The notes beneath the pieces are model-generated. The model searched no databases and was not told where the DNA came from. It saw nothing but the letters and a program-made list of their open reading frames with translations. A DNA stretch of 49,893 nucleotides from Actinomycetota bacterium (GTDB lineage: Bacteria; Actinomycetota; Thermoleophilia; RBG-16-64-13). Of this stretch, positions 41,524 to 49,893 are shown one piece after another (positions within the stretch are counted from its first letter, which is position 1; every line of letters starts with the position of its first letter). The stretch spans positions 87,735 to 137,627 of the forward strand of contig JAAYZX010000007.1 in assembly GCA_012514635.1 (NCBI GenBank), read 5' to 3'. Position numbers and translations under genes: made by a program.

Positions 41524-42825
41524 CTGCACGCCTCCGTCTACGTCCACACCTTGGGATGCTCCAAGAACGAGGTCGATAGTCGCGCACTGGGACGCGCCCT
41601 CGTTGGCAGGGGATTCCAACTAGTGGATTCGCCCGAAAAGGCGGGTGCCCTGGTCATAAATACCTGCGGTTTCATTCAAGCGGCTAAGGAGGAATCTCTC
41701 GAAGCCATCTTGAGTGCAGCTCGTGAATGGCCGGACCGTCCGCTGGTGGCGGTGGGATGTTTGGTGGAACGATATCGTCGGGAGCTCGCGCAGGGTATCC
41801 CTGAGGTGAGCGGTTGGTTTGGTGTCGATGAGGGCGACGCCGTGGTAAGACATCTGGCCAAAGTCTGCGGTCTCCAAATATCCGTCGGCGCGGAGACATC
41901 GTTTCGACCCAGTTTGTCGGGTTCGTGGGCATACCTCAAGATCTCCGACGGCTGCAGCCACCGGTGCAGCTTCTGCGCCATACCTCTCATCAAGGGTCCT
42001 TATCGCGGTGCGTCTGCCGAGGCTATTCTCTCCCAAGCCGACGAGGTTTTGGCCGCCGGTGCGCGGGAACTGGTATTGGTAGGGCAGGACTCGGCGCTGT
42101 GGCGCGATGGCGGTATGACCTTATCCGCGCTACTTCTGCGTCTGACCGAAGATCCACGTGTACTGCGTCTGAGGCTCATGTATCTTCACCCGGAACACGT
42201 GGATGAACGGCTGCTGGAGTCGGTGGCGGAGAATCCGCGTGTCTGCCGGTATCTGGATATACCCTTCCAGCACGCCGCACCCGGTTTATTGCGGCGGATG
42301 GGACGCACGGGGAGTAGTCGGACTTACTTGGATCTTATCGCACGCGCCCATCGTATGATGCCCGAAGTGTCACTGCGCTCTACGTTCATTGTAGGCTTTC
42401 CGGGGGAGACGGAAGAGGACTTTCAGGAACTCCTGAGGTTTGTGGAGAACGCTGAATTCGACCACGCAGGGGCTTTTGCATTCAGCGCTGAAGAAGGCAC
42501 CGCCGCCGCGGAGATGCGACCACGCGTGCCGGTTAGGTCGGCGCAACGGCGGTTGGCTGCTCTGACGGGCCTGCTGGCCGACGTAGCGGAGGCCGGAAAG
42601 AGAGCATGGCTGGGTCGGCGGGTGGACGTGCTGATCGATAATTCCGCACCCACCGACGCTCCGGAAGGTGTTGTGGCCGTGGGGCGTACGGAAGGACAGG
42701 CTCCCGAGGTGGATGGTGTGACCTACTTGGTGGCGGCAGATAGTGATGTGCCGCGGGTGGGTGAGCTGGTGGAGGCCGTCGTCACCGATGTGCTGGGGTA
42801 CGATCTGTTGGCGGAGTTGCTCTGA
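41524..42825 (+). CDS. rimO: Ribosomal protein uS12 methylthiotransferase RimO, apparent CTG start
   Basis: Radical-SAM enzyme that adds a methylthio group to Asp of uS12. MTTase N-terminal domain (LGCSKNEVDSRALGRAL, NTCGFIQAAKEESLEAIL), radical-SAM cluster CSHRCSFC (C-x3-C-x2-C), and C-terminal TRAM domain. MiaB, its paralogue, is at 47.7 kb; the substrate match to RimO rests on the CSKN and NTCGFI motifs. There is no ATG, GTG or TTG at the expected start: CTG 41524, three bases after the rodZ stop and 11 after GGAG, gives MHASVYVHTLGCSKN. GTG 41404 would overlap the previous gene by about 120 bases and TTG 41551 would cut the first strand. 433 residues. Confidence 0.88.
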   Translation: MHASVYVHTLGCSKNEVDSRALGRALVGRGFQLVDSPEKAGALVINTCGFIQAAKEESLEAILSAAREWPDRPLVAVGCLVERYRRELAQGIPEVSGWFGVDEGDAVVRHLAKVCGLQISVGAETSFRPSLSGSWAYLKISDGCSHRCSFCAIPLIKGPYRGASAEAILSQADEVLAAGARELVLVGQDSALWRDGGMTLSALLLRLTEDPRVLRLRLMYLHPEHVDERLLESVAENPRVCRYLDIPFQHAAPGLLRRMGRTGSSRTYLDLIARAHRMMPEVSLRSTFIVGFPGETEEDFQELLRFVENAEFDHAGAFAFSAEEGTAAAEMRPRVPVRSAQRRLAALTGLLADVAEAGKRAWLGRRVDVLIDNSAPTDAPEGVVAVGRTEGQAPEVDGVTYLVAADSDVPRVGELVEAVVTDVLGYDLLAELL

Positions 42826-42826
42826 G

Positions 42827-43411
42827 ATGAATCTGCCCAACGCCATCACGTTGTTTCGCATCCTGCTCATCCCTGTTTTCATGGCCTTCCTGCTCGGCAC
42901 TATTCCGTACGGTGCGGCGTTTGCCGTAGGTACCTTCGTGCTGGCGGCAGCCACCGATTCATTGGACGGCTACTTTGCACGCCGCCGAAGGCAGGTCACC
43001 ACCCTGGGGGCCTTTCTGGATCCTCTGGCGGATAAGTTGTTGGTGTCGTCGGCGTTGCTGGCCCTGGTGCAACTGGGGAAGCTGTCCGCGTGGGTTGCTA
43101 TGGTAATCATCACGCGTGAGTTCGCGGTATCGGGACTGCGGATGGTGGCCGCGGCCGAAAAAGTAGTGATAGCCGCCAGCATGATGGGTAAGGTCAAGAC
43201 GGCGGCTCAGATGGTGGCCGTTGTGTTCATGATCATCGATCCGGGGTGGTCTTTGTGGGGTATCAAACCAAGCACCGTGCTCATGGGGGTGGCGGTGATA
43301 TTGACTCTATGGAGCGGGATCGACTATTTCGTGAGGGCGTGGGATAAGCTGCGCATGTCTCCGGAATCGTCTCCCCAGGGTTCCGGTAAGGAGATGAAGA
43401 CGCGGGAATGA
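42827..43411 (+). CDS. pgsA: CDP-diacylglycerol-glycerol-3-phosphate 3-phosphatidyltransferase
   Basis: Makes phosphatidylglycerophosphate from CDP-diacylglycerol. The CDP-alcohol transferase motif is intact (DSLDGYFARRRRQ, then GAFLDPLADK, i.e. DG-x2-AR-x8-G-x3-D-x3-D). About four to five membrane segments, 194 residues. ATG 42827 starts one base after the rimO stop. pgsA before recA is typical of actinobacteria and Bacillota. Confidence 0.95.
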   Translation: MNLPNAITLFRILLIPVFMAFLLGTIPYGAAFAVGTFVLAAATDSLDGYFARRRRQVTTLGAFLDPLADKLLVSSALLALVQLGKLSAWVAMVIITREFAVSGLRMVAAAEKVVIAASMMGKVKTAAQMVAVVFMIIDPGWSLWGIKPSTVLMGVAVILTLWSGIDYFVRAWDKLRMSPESSPQGSGKEMKTRE

Positions 43412-44016
43412 ACGCATTCGGCGGGCCCCGGGATTTCGGACGGTGCGGTCAACAGCCTCCGGATGGTGGACCGACGCGCATCTTTGTGGGTGTGCCGTTG
43501 CCGCCTGATTTATTGCCGGTGGTTAATCGTGCGCAGGAGACGTTGCAGGAGATACCCGGCGTCAGGCTCACACGCCCTGAACAACTACATGTCACACTGG
43601 CTTTTATCGGCGAAGTAGAGGTGGACAAGGTACAGGCGGCGGTGCAGATAGTGGAAGATATTCCCCCATCTTTGGGCGGAGCGGTTCCGCTGGGCGAAAT
43701 GCTGGCGTTGCCGTCGGCGTCACGGGCACGGGTGATGACACTTGCACTGGATGATTCCGGACAGGTGTTGCAGCGTCTGTTTGAGATGGTGATGAGCGCT
43801 CTGGAGCGAGAAGGAGTCATGCAGCGAGAAAAACGGCCGTTTCGCGCTCATTTGACCATCGCGCGCCTACGCAGGCCCGTCGCCGTACAACCAAAGTACC
43901 AGTGTGAGCCGGTGGGTTATGAGGTATCGTCGGTCTGCCTTTACCGGAGCCAACTCCTGCGTTCGGGCGCGGTGTACACGGTCGTCAAGAGACAAGTCCT
44001 CGAGGTGGCTCGGTGA
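43408..44016 (+). CDS. thpR: RNA 2',3'-cyclic phosphodiesterase ThpR
   Basis: 2H-phosphoesterase that opens 2',3'-cyclic ends of RNA and can reversibly ligate 2',5' bonds. The two catalytic HxT/S motifs are HVTLAF (near 61) and HLTIAR (near 148). 202 residues, with a 20-residue non-conserved head before [16 protein letters not shown] 43408 overlaps the pgsA stop (ATGA). In many genomes cinA sits here, often next to thpR; cinA is absent. Confidence 0.92.
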   Translation: MNAFGGPRDFGRCGQQPPDGGPTRIFVGVPLPPDLLPVVNRAQETLQEIPGVRLTRPEQLHVTLAFIGEVEVDKVQAAVQIVEDIPPSLGGAVPLGEMLALPSASRARVMTLALDDSGQVLQRLFEMVMSALEREGVMQREKRPFRAHLTIARLRRPVAVQPKYQCEPVGYEVSSVCLYRSQLLRSGAVYTVVKRQVLEVAR

Positions 44017-44039
44017 TCTCGAGACGTGGAGGAGGAGCA

Positions 44040-45146
44040 GTGGACAAGGACAAAGCCTTAGATATGGCCGTGACACAGATAGAGCGGCAATTCGGGAAGG
44101 GCGCCATCATGCGCATGGGAGATGAAGCCGGGGTTCGCATTCCGGCCATCCCCTCCGGTGCGCTGAGCCTGGATCTGGCGCTGGGGATCGGTGGAATACC
44201 GCGGGGGCGCGTGGTGGAGATCTTTGGCCCGGAGTCCAGCGGTAAGACCACATTGGCCTTCCATATGGTGGCGGAAGCTCAAAAGCGGGGAGGCAAAGCA
44301 GCGTTCATCGACGCGGAACACGCCATGGATCCCATGTACGCCCGTCGTATCGGGATCAACGTGGATGATCTGCTGGTCTCTCAGCCGGACCACGGTGAAC
44401 AGGCACTGGAGATTGTGGAGCTGCTCATACGCAGTGGGGCGCTGGACGTGGTGGTGGTGGACTCCGTGGCGGCGCTCACTCCTCGAGCTGAGATTGAGGG
44501 TGAGATGGGTGACTCTCATGTTGGGCTTCAGGCTCGTTTGATGAGCCAGGCCTTGCGCAAGCTGGCCGCAACCATCAACAAGACCATGACCACCGCCATA
44601 TTCATCAATCAGTTGCGGGAGAAGGTGGGGGTTATGTTCGGAAACCCGGAAGTGACTCCGGGGGGCCGCGCTCTGAAGTTCTACTCGTCGGTGAGGTTGG
44701 ATATCCGGCGCATAGAGACGCTCAAGGATGGAGATGCGGCCGTGGGAAGTCGCGTGCGGGTGCGGGTGGTAAAGAATAAGGTGGCACCGCCGTTCAAGCA
44801 GGCCGAGTTCGACATTATGTTCGGCACGGGCATATCGTATGAAGGCGACGTGTTGGATCTAGCTGTAGATCAGGGCGTGGTTCAGAAGAGTGGTGCATGG
44901 TACTCATACGGGGACCAGCGCTTGGGGCAGGGGCGGGAGAATGTCAAACAGTTCCTGCGCGACAATAGCGACCTGACACACGTCCTGCGCGAAGCGGTCA
45001 TCGTGTCCCTGAAGCCGGAGTGGTGGGAGGGTGACGAGGCGTCGGCGGCGGAAGCAGAGGCGGCCGCTGAGGAGGGCGCCGCCGCGGTGCAGCCGCAAAA
45101 ACCGAAGGCCAAAGAAGCTCCTGCGGCGGCGCGCAAAGAACGCTGA
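44040..45146 (+). CDS. recA: Recombinase RecA
   Basis: Strand-exchange protein of homologous recombination and coprotease for LexA. Walker [15 protein letters not shown]-like motif, Walker [41 protein letters not shown] (L2) and the C-terminal domain are complete; the last ~40 residues are a low-complexity alanine/glutamate/lysine tail. GTG 44040 is preceded by GGAGGAGGAG and gives [15 protein letters not shown]. 368 residues. No SOS-box is evident upstream, and the gene is probably transcribed with pgsA and thpR. Confidence 0.98.
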   Translation: MDKDKALDMAVTQIERQFGKGAIMRMGDEAGVRIPAIPSGALSLDLALGIGGIPRGRVVEIFGPESSGKTTLAFHMVAEAQKRGGKAAFIDAEHAMDPMYARRIGINVDDLLVSQPDHGEQALEIVELLIRSGALDVVVVDSVAALTPRAEIEGEMGDSHVGLQARLMSQALRKLAATINKTMTTAIFINQLREKVGVMFGNPEVTPGGRALKFYSSVRLDIRRIETLKDGDAAVGSRVRVRVVKNKVAPPFKQAEFDIMFGTGISYEGDVLDLAVDQGVVQKSGAWYSYGDQRLGQGRENVKQFLRDNSDLTHVLREAVIVSLKPEWWEGDEASAAEAEAAAEEGAAAVQPQKPKAKEAPAAARKER

Positions 45147-45149
45147 GAT

Positions 45150-45188
45150 GCCGGTTTGTCTGTGATGCCGATGATGGGAGAGACCGGC
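45150..45188 (+). promoter_or_regulatory. Inverted repeat between recA and recX
   Basis: GCCGGT (45150-45155) and ACCGGC (45183-45188) pair across a 27-base loop that includes the GGGAGAG likely to serve recX translation. It could lower recX expression relative to recA; this is inferred from pairing only. Confidence 0.25.
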
Positions 45189-45193
45189 TAGAC

Positions 45194-45679
45194 GTGGAGG
45201 ATACCGTCACCAAGGCTAGAGGGCGCGCTGTGCGCTTCCTGGAGTACCAGGACAGGACATGCCACGAGGTGGAACAACGGCTGTTGCGCTACGGTTACAC
45301 GGAGGAGATGGCCTCCGAAGTTGTGGAGTGGTTGCGTGATTTGGACTACCTCGACGATGGTCGTTTTGCCCGCAATCTGGCCTCTCAGAAGAGGCGAGAA
45401 GGGTGGGGGCCTGTAAGAATTCGTCAGGCGCTACTGCGCAAAGGAGTGAGCGCCGAGTTGGTGGCCGCAGTCATAGATGAGCCGATAGACCTGGATGCGC
45501 TTGTGGCCATGGTGAGAAGAAGGTTCGCGGCTGCGGCGGCGGCGGAGCCGGCCGCCGCGCGGCGCAAAGCTGCCTCATTTTTGGCTCGAAAAGGGCATAA
45601 ATGGGAGATCATCGCGCAGGTGTTGGCGCGTGCCTTGGATACCGGAGTGGAAGAGGACTTGGTGGGAGACGAAACTTGA
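45194..45679 (+). CDS. recX: Regulatory protein RecX
   Basis: Caps and inhibits RecA filaments. The tandem three-helix repeats are seen as FLEYQDRTCHEVEQRLLRYG, then WLRDLDYLDDGRFARNLA and RREGWGPVRIRQALLRKG. 161 residues with an alanine-rich third repeat. GTG 45194 follows GGGAGAG. recA-recX adjacency supports the call. Confidence 0.92.
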   Translation: MEDTVTKARGRAVRFLEYQDRTCHEVEQRLLRYGYTEEMASEVVEWLRDLDYLDDGRFARNLASQKRREGWGPVRIRQALLRKGVSAELVAAVIDEPIDLDALVAMVRRRFAAAAAAEPAAARRKAASFLARKGHKWEIIAQVLARALDTGVEEDLVGDET

Positions 45680-46043
45680 CTCGCTGTGTCCACTCAGAGT
45701 AAACTCGACTCGCAAGTGACGATCGGTTGACGACGGTATATCGTGGTCCTGTTCGTATGTAGATAGATTTTCGGTACGTCTGCGAATCTGCGTTGCCCGA
45801 GCCATGAAATCAGCTCGTTGCCGCGGATCAGGAGGAAGAGGAAGGCTTGAGAGCCACCCTCTGGGTCTCTCGTTTTTGAGGAGAGAATAGGCATAAGTCG
45901 CCCATAAGCACAGTCGCCTGCCTTCTGTTTAGATAGTCTCGCATACGCCGGGTTGACTCGGCTTTTGCCGAATCGCCATCGTCCAGACCCCTTGTCACTG
46001 CATAGGATTATTCTCGCCTTCTTGCGATTGGAGAGATGAGAGC
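45680..46043 (+). other. 364-base non-coding gap before rny
   Basis: No convincing gene. It holds an inverted pair ACTTG (45674-45678, in the recX end)/CAAGT (45713-45717), a TTGACG -35-like hexamer at 45727-45732 without a matching -10, a CGAGC (45798-45802)/GCTCG (45813-45817) hairpin, the intrinsic terminator at 45849-45877, a TCGGC-TTTT-GCCGA hairpin near 45959-45972 and TTGTCA (45992-45997). The first 200 bases could be the 3' UTR of recX or a small RNA ending at the terminator; the rest should contain the rny promoter, which I cannot place. Confidence 0.5.
45849..45877 (+). terminator. Intrinsic terminator before rny
   Basis: GAGAG (45849-45853) pairs with CTCTC (45867-45871), and inside it ACC pairs with GGT around CTCTG; GTTTTT (45872-45877) follows. 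It would end transcription of the ftsK-to-recX run about 170 bases after recX. Confidence 0.7.
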
Positions 46044-47582
46044 ATGGACGGCTTGGCCATAGTGGTCGCAATCATTGTGGGGGTTATCTGTCTTGCGGCC
46101 GGATATGTGCTGCGGAAGATGATCGGGGAAGCTAAGATCAGTTCTGCCGAACAGGAAGCGCAGAAGTTGGTGGAGGAGGGGCGTCGTCAGGCAGAGGCCG
46201 TGCAGCGCGAGGCCCGCTTGGAAGTCAAAGAAGAGCTGCACAAGCTACGCACGGAGACCGAGACGGAACTCAAAGAGCGGCGCGCGGAGCTGACGCAGCT
46301 CGAGAAACGCCTGCTGCAGAGGGAAGAAGGTCTGGACCAAAGAGGCGCGGAACTGACGCGCAAAGAGCAGTCTGTCAGCGATCGCGAAGTCCACTACCGC
46401 AAAATGGTGGAAGAAGCCGAAGCGGCGCGTGACGAGCAGAAGCGTCTGCTGGAGGAACTATCCGGCCTAACCGAGGACGACGCCCGCGAGCTTCTGTTGA
46501 ACCGCGCCGAAGGCGAGATCCGTCACGACATGGCCAAGATGGTGCGGCAGGTGGAGGAGGAGGCGCGACGCGAGGGCGAACGCCGGGCCCGCGACATCCT
46601 GTCCATGTGCATCCAACGCACCGCGGCGCCGCACGTGGCCGATACCACTGTGTCGGTGGTGGCGCTGCCGTCGGACGATATGAAGGGTCGCATCATCGGC
46701 CGCGAGGGTCGCAATATCCGCACCCTGGAGAACCTCACCGGTATCGATTTCATCATCGACGACACGCCTGAAGCTGTGGTGTTGTCGGGATTTGATACCG
46801 TGCGGCGCGAGATCGCCAGGCTGACGTTGTCCAAGCTGGTGACCGATGGTCGCATCCATCCGGCCAAGATCGAGGAGATGTACGGCAAGGCCAAGGAAGA
46901 GGTGGAGAAGGAGATCAAGGAGGCCGGTGAGCAGGCCACTTTTGATGCTGATATCCATGGACTGGCCCCCGAACTGGTGAAGATTCTGGGACGGTTGCGT
47001 TATCGCACCAGCTACGGACAGAATGTGTTGGCCCACTCCCTGGAGGTAGCCCATCTCGCCGGCATGTTGGCGCAGGAGTTGGGCGCAAATGCCAAACTGG
47101 CCAAGCGCGCGGGTCTCCTGCACGACTTGGGAAAGGCTGTGGATCACGAAGTGGAAGGTTCGCATGCCGTGATCGGCGCGAATCTGGCGCGACGCTACAG
47201 TGAAAATGACGCCGTGTGCCACGCCATCGAAGCCCACCACAACGATGTGGAGCAGGAAACGGTGGAGGCGGTACTGGTGGCGGCTGCCGACGCGGTGTCC
47301 GGTGCGCGTCCGGGAGCCCGCCGCGAGACACTCGAGACTTACATCAAACGTCTGGAGCGCCTGGAAAGCATAGCCGAGGCCAAGAAGGGCGTGGAGAAGT
47401 CTTATGCCATACAGGCCGGTCGTGAAATTCGAGTGATGGTCAAACCCGACGAGATCGACGACGACGGCGCATCTCTGCTGTGCCGGGAGATCGCGCGGGA
47501 GATCGAACAAGAACTGGATTATCCGGGCCAGATCCGCGTCACCGTGATCCGCGAGAGCCGGGCCGTGGACTACGCCAAGTAA
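46044..47582 (+). CDS. rny: Ribonuclease Y
   Basis: Membrane-bound endoribonuclease that starts mRNA decay. N-terminal membrane helix ([20 protein letters not shown]), a long coiled coil (about 35-190, rich in Glu, Lys, Arg and Gln), KH domain with [15 protein letters not shown] and HD domain with [12 protein letters not shown] (near 357) and [13 protein letters not shown]. 512 residues, normal. ATG 46044 follows GGAGAG. RNase Y is absent from most well-known actinobacteria, which use RNase E, so its pairing with RNase J here hints at an early-branching lineage. Confidence 0.97.
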   Translation: MDGLAIVVAIIVGVICLAAGYVLRKMIGEAKISSAEQEAQKLVEEGRRQAEAVQREARLEVKEELHKLRTETETELKERRAELTQLEKRLLQREEGLDQRGAELTRKEQSVSDREVHYRKMVEEAEAARDEQKRLLEELSGLTEDDARELLLNRAEGEIRHDMAKMVRQVEEEARREGERRARDILSMCIQRTAAPHVADTTVSVVALPSDDMKGRIIGREGRNIRTLENLTGIDFIIDDTPEAVVLSGFDTVRREIARLTLSKLVTDGRIHPAKIEEMYGKAKEEVEKEIKEAGEQATFDADIHGLAPELVKILGRLRYRTSYGQNVLAHSLEVAHLAGMLAQELGANAKLAKRAGLLHDLGKAVDHEVEGSHAVIGANLARRYSENDAVCHAIEAHHNDVEQETVEAVLVAAADAVSGARPGARRETLETYIKRLERLESIAEAKKGVEKSYAIQAGREIRVMVKPDEIDDDGASLLCREIAREIEQELDYPGQIRVTVIRESRAVDYAK

Positions 47583-47660
47583 GCGGGGACGAAGGGCTTT
47601 GTAGTGGACCGGGTGGCGCGTGTTGCCCCGGGTTGTGTTCAGGTGGGAAGCTTGGCCGAT

Positions 47661-49013
47661 ATGATTGGTCTTCCCACCTTCTATCTGCGTACCTTCGGAT
47701 GCCAGATGAACGAGCATGACTCCGAGCGGCTCCACGGTCTTCTGGCGGCTGAGGGCCTTACCCGCGTGGCGTCTCCGGAAGAAGCGGGCATCATCGTTTA
47801 CAACACGTGCTCAGTGCGGGAGAAAGCGGAAACGCGTCTTTTGGGGCACCTGGGGACGGCCCGCAGGTTGAAGGCCCAGGACGCGGGGCGCCTGGTAGTG
47901 GTGGCGGGTTGTGTTGCCCAGAGTTGGGGCGAGGGCCTGCTGAAGGAGCAGCCACACGTGGACGTGTTGGTGGGTCCGCAGAGCCTGGCCGAACTACCCC
48001 GCCTCCTGCGGGACAGAATCGTTCACCGCACCCGGGGCGCCGCTTTGGCTGAATCATCTTCTGTGTTTAGCGCAGATTTGCCGCGGGTGCGTCGTGCCGG
48101 CCCCACGGCTTGGGTGCAGATCATGACGGGTTGCACCAACTTCTGCTCGTACTGCGTGGTGCCGTTTGTGCGGGGTCCGGAGATATCTCGTGCGGCGTCG
48201 GACATTATTGTGGAAGTGGAAGACCTGGTGCGAGATGGTGTGCGGGAGATCACGCTGCTGGGCCAGAACGTCAATGCATACGGCCGGGAACCGGGTTTCA
48301 ACGGCACCCAGGATTTCGGTGAGCTTCTGTGGCGGTTGGCGGACATCCCCGGATTGGCCCGTCTGCGCTTCATGACCTCGCATCCCAAAGATGTCTCTCC
48401 GCAGTTGATAGAAGCCTTGGCCGCGTGTCCGGTGGTGTGTCGACACCTGCACCTACCTGCCCAATCCGGGAGCGACCGCATCCTGAAGGCTATGCGCCGT
48501 GGGTATACGCGTTCCCAATATGTGGATCTGGTGGGTAGGCTCCGTGCGGCGTCTCCCCAGCTGGCGCTGACCACCGATCTCATTGTGGCCTTCCAGGGAG
48601 AGACGGAGGACGATTTCCAAGACACGCTGTCACTGGTGCGGGACTGTGCCTACGAGACGGCGTTCACCTTCATATACTCTCCACGACCGCACACGGCGGC
48701 CGCGGCGTTGCCCGGCTGCGTATCGCACGACACGGCCCGCCGCAGAATGGAAGAGTTGATCGCTCTGGTGCAGGAACAGTCGGCGGAGATGAACAGTCGG
48801 CTCGTGGGCTCCACCCAGGAGATCATGGTGGAGGGTGAAAGTGAAGACGGAACGGTTTGGGGCCGCACCGGCACGTACAAGATGGTGCACGCAGCCATGG
48901 GGACTGCGGCCGTGCCTCCTCCGGGGACTATACTGGATGTGACTGTTCAATCCGCCACCTCGGCCACCTTGAAAGGCACGGTGGTGGAGGCGGGCGCGGC
49001 CGCCTCCGACTGA
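47661..49013 (+). CDS. miaB: tRNA-2-methylthio-N6-dimethylallyladenosine synthase MiaB
   Basis: Radical-SAM methylthiotransferase that completes ms2i6A37 after MiaA. The N-terminus FYLRTFGCQMNEHDSERL and YNTCSVREKAETRLLGHLG are typical of MiaB; the cluster motif is CTNFCSYCVVPFVRG; a TRAM domain (LVGSTQEIMVEGESEDG) closes the 450-residue protein. ATG 47661 follows GGGAAG; GTG 47604 is an upstream option. miaB-miaA adjacency confirms the role. Confidence 0.96.
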   Translation: MIGLPTFYLRTFGCQMNEHDSERLHGLLAAEGLTRVASPEEAGIIVYNTCSVREKAETRLLGHLGTARRLKAQDAGRLVVVAGCVAQSWGEGLLKEQPHVDVLVGPQSLAELPRLLRDRIVHRTRGAALAESSSVFSADLPRVRRAGPTAWVQIMTGCTNFCSYCVVPFVRGPEISRAASDIIVEVEDLVRDGVREITLLGQNVNAYGREPGFNGTQDFGELLWRLADIPGLARLRFMTSHPKDVSPQLIEALAACPVVCRHLHLPAQSGSDRILKAMRRGYTRSQYVDLVGRLRAASPQLALTTDLIVAFQGETEDDFQDTLSLVRDCAYETAFTFIYSPRPHTAAAALPGCVSHDTARRRMEELIALVQEQSAEMNSRLVGSTQEIMVEGESEDGTVWGRTGTYKMVHAAMGTAAVPPPGTILDVTVQSATSATLKGTVVEAGAAASD

Positions 49014-49893
49014 TGGTGCGCGCGGGGGTGGATGCGGCCTCGCAGATGGTCGTCGGTGTTCTCGGGCCCACGGGTGTGGGCAAGACGGCGGTGGGCGTGG
49101 AGTTGGCCGCCATGCTGGGTACACGCGTCATCTCCTGCGATTCCCTTCAGATCTACCGGGGTCTACCCATCCTCACCAATCAACCCTCCGGCGCAGAACG
49201 GTGTGGGGTACGGCACGAGATGGTGGGGATCGCCGAGCCGTTGGAAGAATGGAGCGCCGCTCAGTACGCGCGGGCCGTGCGACCTTTGATAGAGCAGGAC
49301 CTGGAGACCGGCGGTGCCGCACTTCTGGTGGGAGGTACCGGGTTGTATATGCGGGCGGCGGTGGCGCCGCTGGCGGCGCCACCGCCCGCGCCGCGCGTCC
49401 TCCAGCAAGAGCTGGAGGCGCGCGCGGCAATCGAGGGGCCGGCGGCCCTGCACGCCGAACTGTCGCGCTTGGACCCGGCGGCCGCCGCGGCCATCGATCC
49501 GCGCAATGTGCGTCGTTTGGTGCGCGCCCTGGCGGTAGTGAAGACCTCCGTCTCTGTCGAGGGCGACGAGGTTCGCTGGTCCGGACGCAGCGACCTATGG
49601 GATCCCATCTATTATCATCACACGATGCTCGTGGGACTCACGCTGCCCCGGACCGAACTCTATGCACGCATCAACCTGCGCACGCAGCACATGCTGCAGC
49701 AGGGGGCCGTCGCGGAGGTGGCGGCCATTCTGGAGCAGCACGGTCGAACAGAGGAAGGTCGTCGGGCTTTGGAGCGCGGGATCGGCAAGGCCATCGGTTT
49801 CCGGTTGCTTGCAGCTCATCTGGAAGGTGAGATGTCGCTGGAGGAAGTGGAAGAGAAGCTGTCGGCGGCTACGCGGGCATACGCGCGGCGCCA
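49013..49893 (+). CDS. miaA: tRNA dimethylallyltransferase MiaA, truncated by window end
   Basis: Adds a dimethylallyl group to A37 of tRNAs reading UNN codons; substrate for MiaB. Visible: P-loop GPTGVGKTAVG, SCDSLQIYRGLPILTN, GIAEPLEEWSAAQYA, LLVGGTGLYMRA, and RNVRRLVRAL, ending GIGKAIGFRLLAA. About 293 codons are present, so only a short C-terminal end (after TRAYARR) is missing. ATG 49013 overlaps the miaB stop by one base; ATG 49046 (MVVGVLGPTG) is the more usual N-terminus. The usual Asp of the DxxxxY motif is present as DSLQIY. Confidence 0.94.
   Translation, partial: MVRAGVDAASQMVVGVLGPTGVGKTAVGVELAAMLGTRVISCDSLQIYRGLPILTNQPSGAERCGVRHEMVGIAEPLEEWSAAQYARAVRPLIEQDLETGGAALLVGGTGLYMRAAVAPLAAPPPAPRVLQQELEARAAIEGPAALHAELSRLDPAAAAAIDPRNVRRLVRALAVVKTSVSVEGDEVRWSGRSDLWDPIYYHHTMLVGLTLPRTELYARINLRTQHMLQQGAVAEVAAILEQHGRTEEGRRALERGIGKAIGFRLLAAHLEGEMSLEEVEEKLSAATRAYARR

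Noticed and set aside
45780-45880. T-box riboswitch before rny (GCCGCGG then a terminator)
   Set aside because: The conserved AGGGTGGNACCGCG antiterminator sequence is absent and rny is not a T-box type gene.
45804-45890. 28-codon ORF starting ATG 45804
   Set aside because: It overlaps the intrinsic terminator, has no ribosome-binding site and its Arg/Gly-rich product has no sign of selection.
45694-46071. 125-codon minus-strand open frame in the recX-rny gap
   Set aside because: No family resemblance, no ribosome-binding site that I can see, and it spans the terminator and runs into the rny start.
46467-47735. 422-codon open frame on the minus strand over rny and miaB start
   Set aside because: It is antisense to two unmistakable genes, its histidine/glutamine-rich product matches no family I know, and GC-rich coding DNA often leaves long opposite-strand frames.

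Overview
The window is a continuous, almost wholly plus-strand block of conserved bacterial housekeeping genes with no rRNA, tRNA, CRISPR array, insertion sequence or prophage that I can see. Base composition is visibly GC-rich and even, and intergenic spaces are short: many neighbours overlap by 1-17 bases, often as ATGA, GTGA or TTGA stop/start overlaps. The gene order (ffh-rpsP-khpA-rimM-trmD-rplS-lepB-rnhB-yraN-comM-dprA-xerC-sigma-rpsB-tsf-pyrH-frr-uppS-cdsA-dxr-rseP-ispG-proS-rimP-nusA-ylxR-infB) is typical of Actinomycetota and Bacillota. A WhiG/FliA-type sigma factor between xerC and rpsB, as in Streptomyces, together with RNase J plus RNase Y and a short EF-Ts, makes a deep-branching actinomycete (Thermoleophilia, Coriobacteriia, Geothermincolia or a similar lineage) my best guess. 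This is inference, not proof.

Layout. 1-1.9 kb: tail of an ABC importer (permease end, ATPase) and a possible 58-residue ORF. 2-7.5 kb: SRP GTPase and the ribosome/tRNA-maturation cluster (S16, KhpA, RimM, TrmD, L19), signal peptidase, RNase HII and YraN. 7.5-12.2 kb: DNA uptake and recombination (ComM, DprA, XerC) and the sigma factor; topA, often found between dprA and xerC, is absent. 12.2-21.9 kb: S2/EF-Ts, UMP kinase, ribosome recycling factor, then undecaprenyl-diphosphate, CDP-diacylglycerol and MEP-pathway isoprenoid genes with the RseP protease, ending in prolyl-tRNA synthetase. 21.9-30.9 kb: a new promoter and attenuator-like leader, then RimP-NusA-YlxR-IF2-YlxP-RbfA-NrnA-TruB-RibF-S15. 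31-37 kb: PNPase, M16 protease, DapB, RNase J. 37-45.7 kb: FtsK, tRNA selenouridine synthase MnmH, RodZ-like protein, RimO, PgsA, ThpR, RecA, RecX. 45.7-49.9 kb: a 364-base gap with an intrinsic terminator, then RNase Y, MiaB and MiaA (cut by the window end).

How it works together: the window concentrates translation-factor, ribosome-assembly, tRNA-modification (TrmD, TruB, MnmH, MiaA, MiaB) and RNA-decay (RNase J, RNase Y, PNPase, NrnA) functions, with envelope-precursor, division and recombination genes. I see no novel multigene system. The most notable signal is that three clear orthologues (trmD, the M16 protease, rimO) have no ATG, GTG or TTG where their conserved N-terminus starts. They seem to start at near-cognate codons (ATC or AGG, ATT, CTG), the first two with a strong ribosome-binding site. 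Other points are the topA-less junction with a tail-like 58-residue ORF, a zinc-knuckle-like extension on NusA, and structured leaders before ffh, rplS, rpsB, rimP and pnp.
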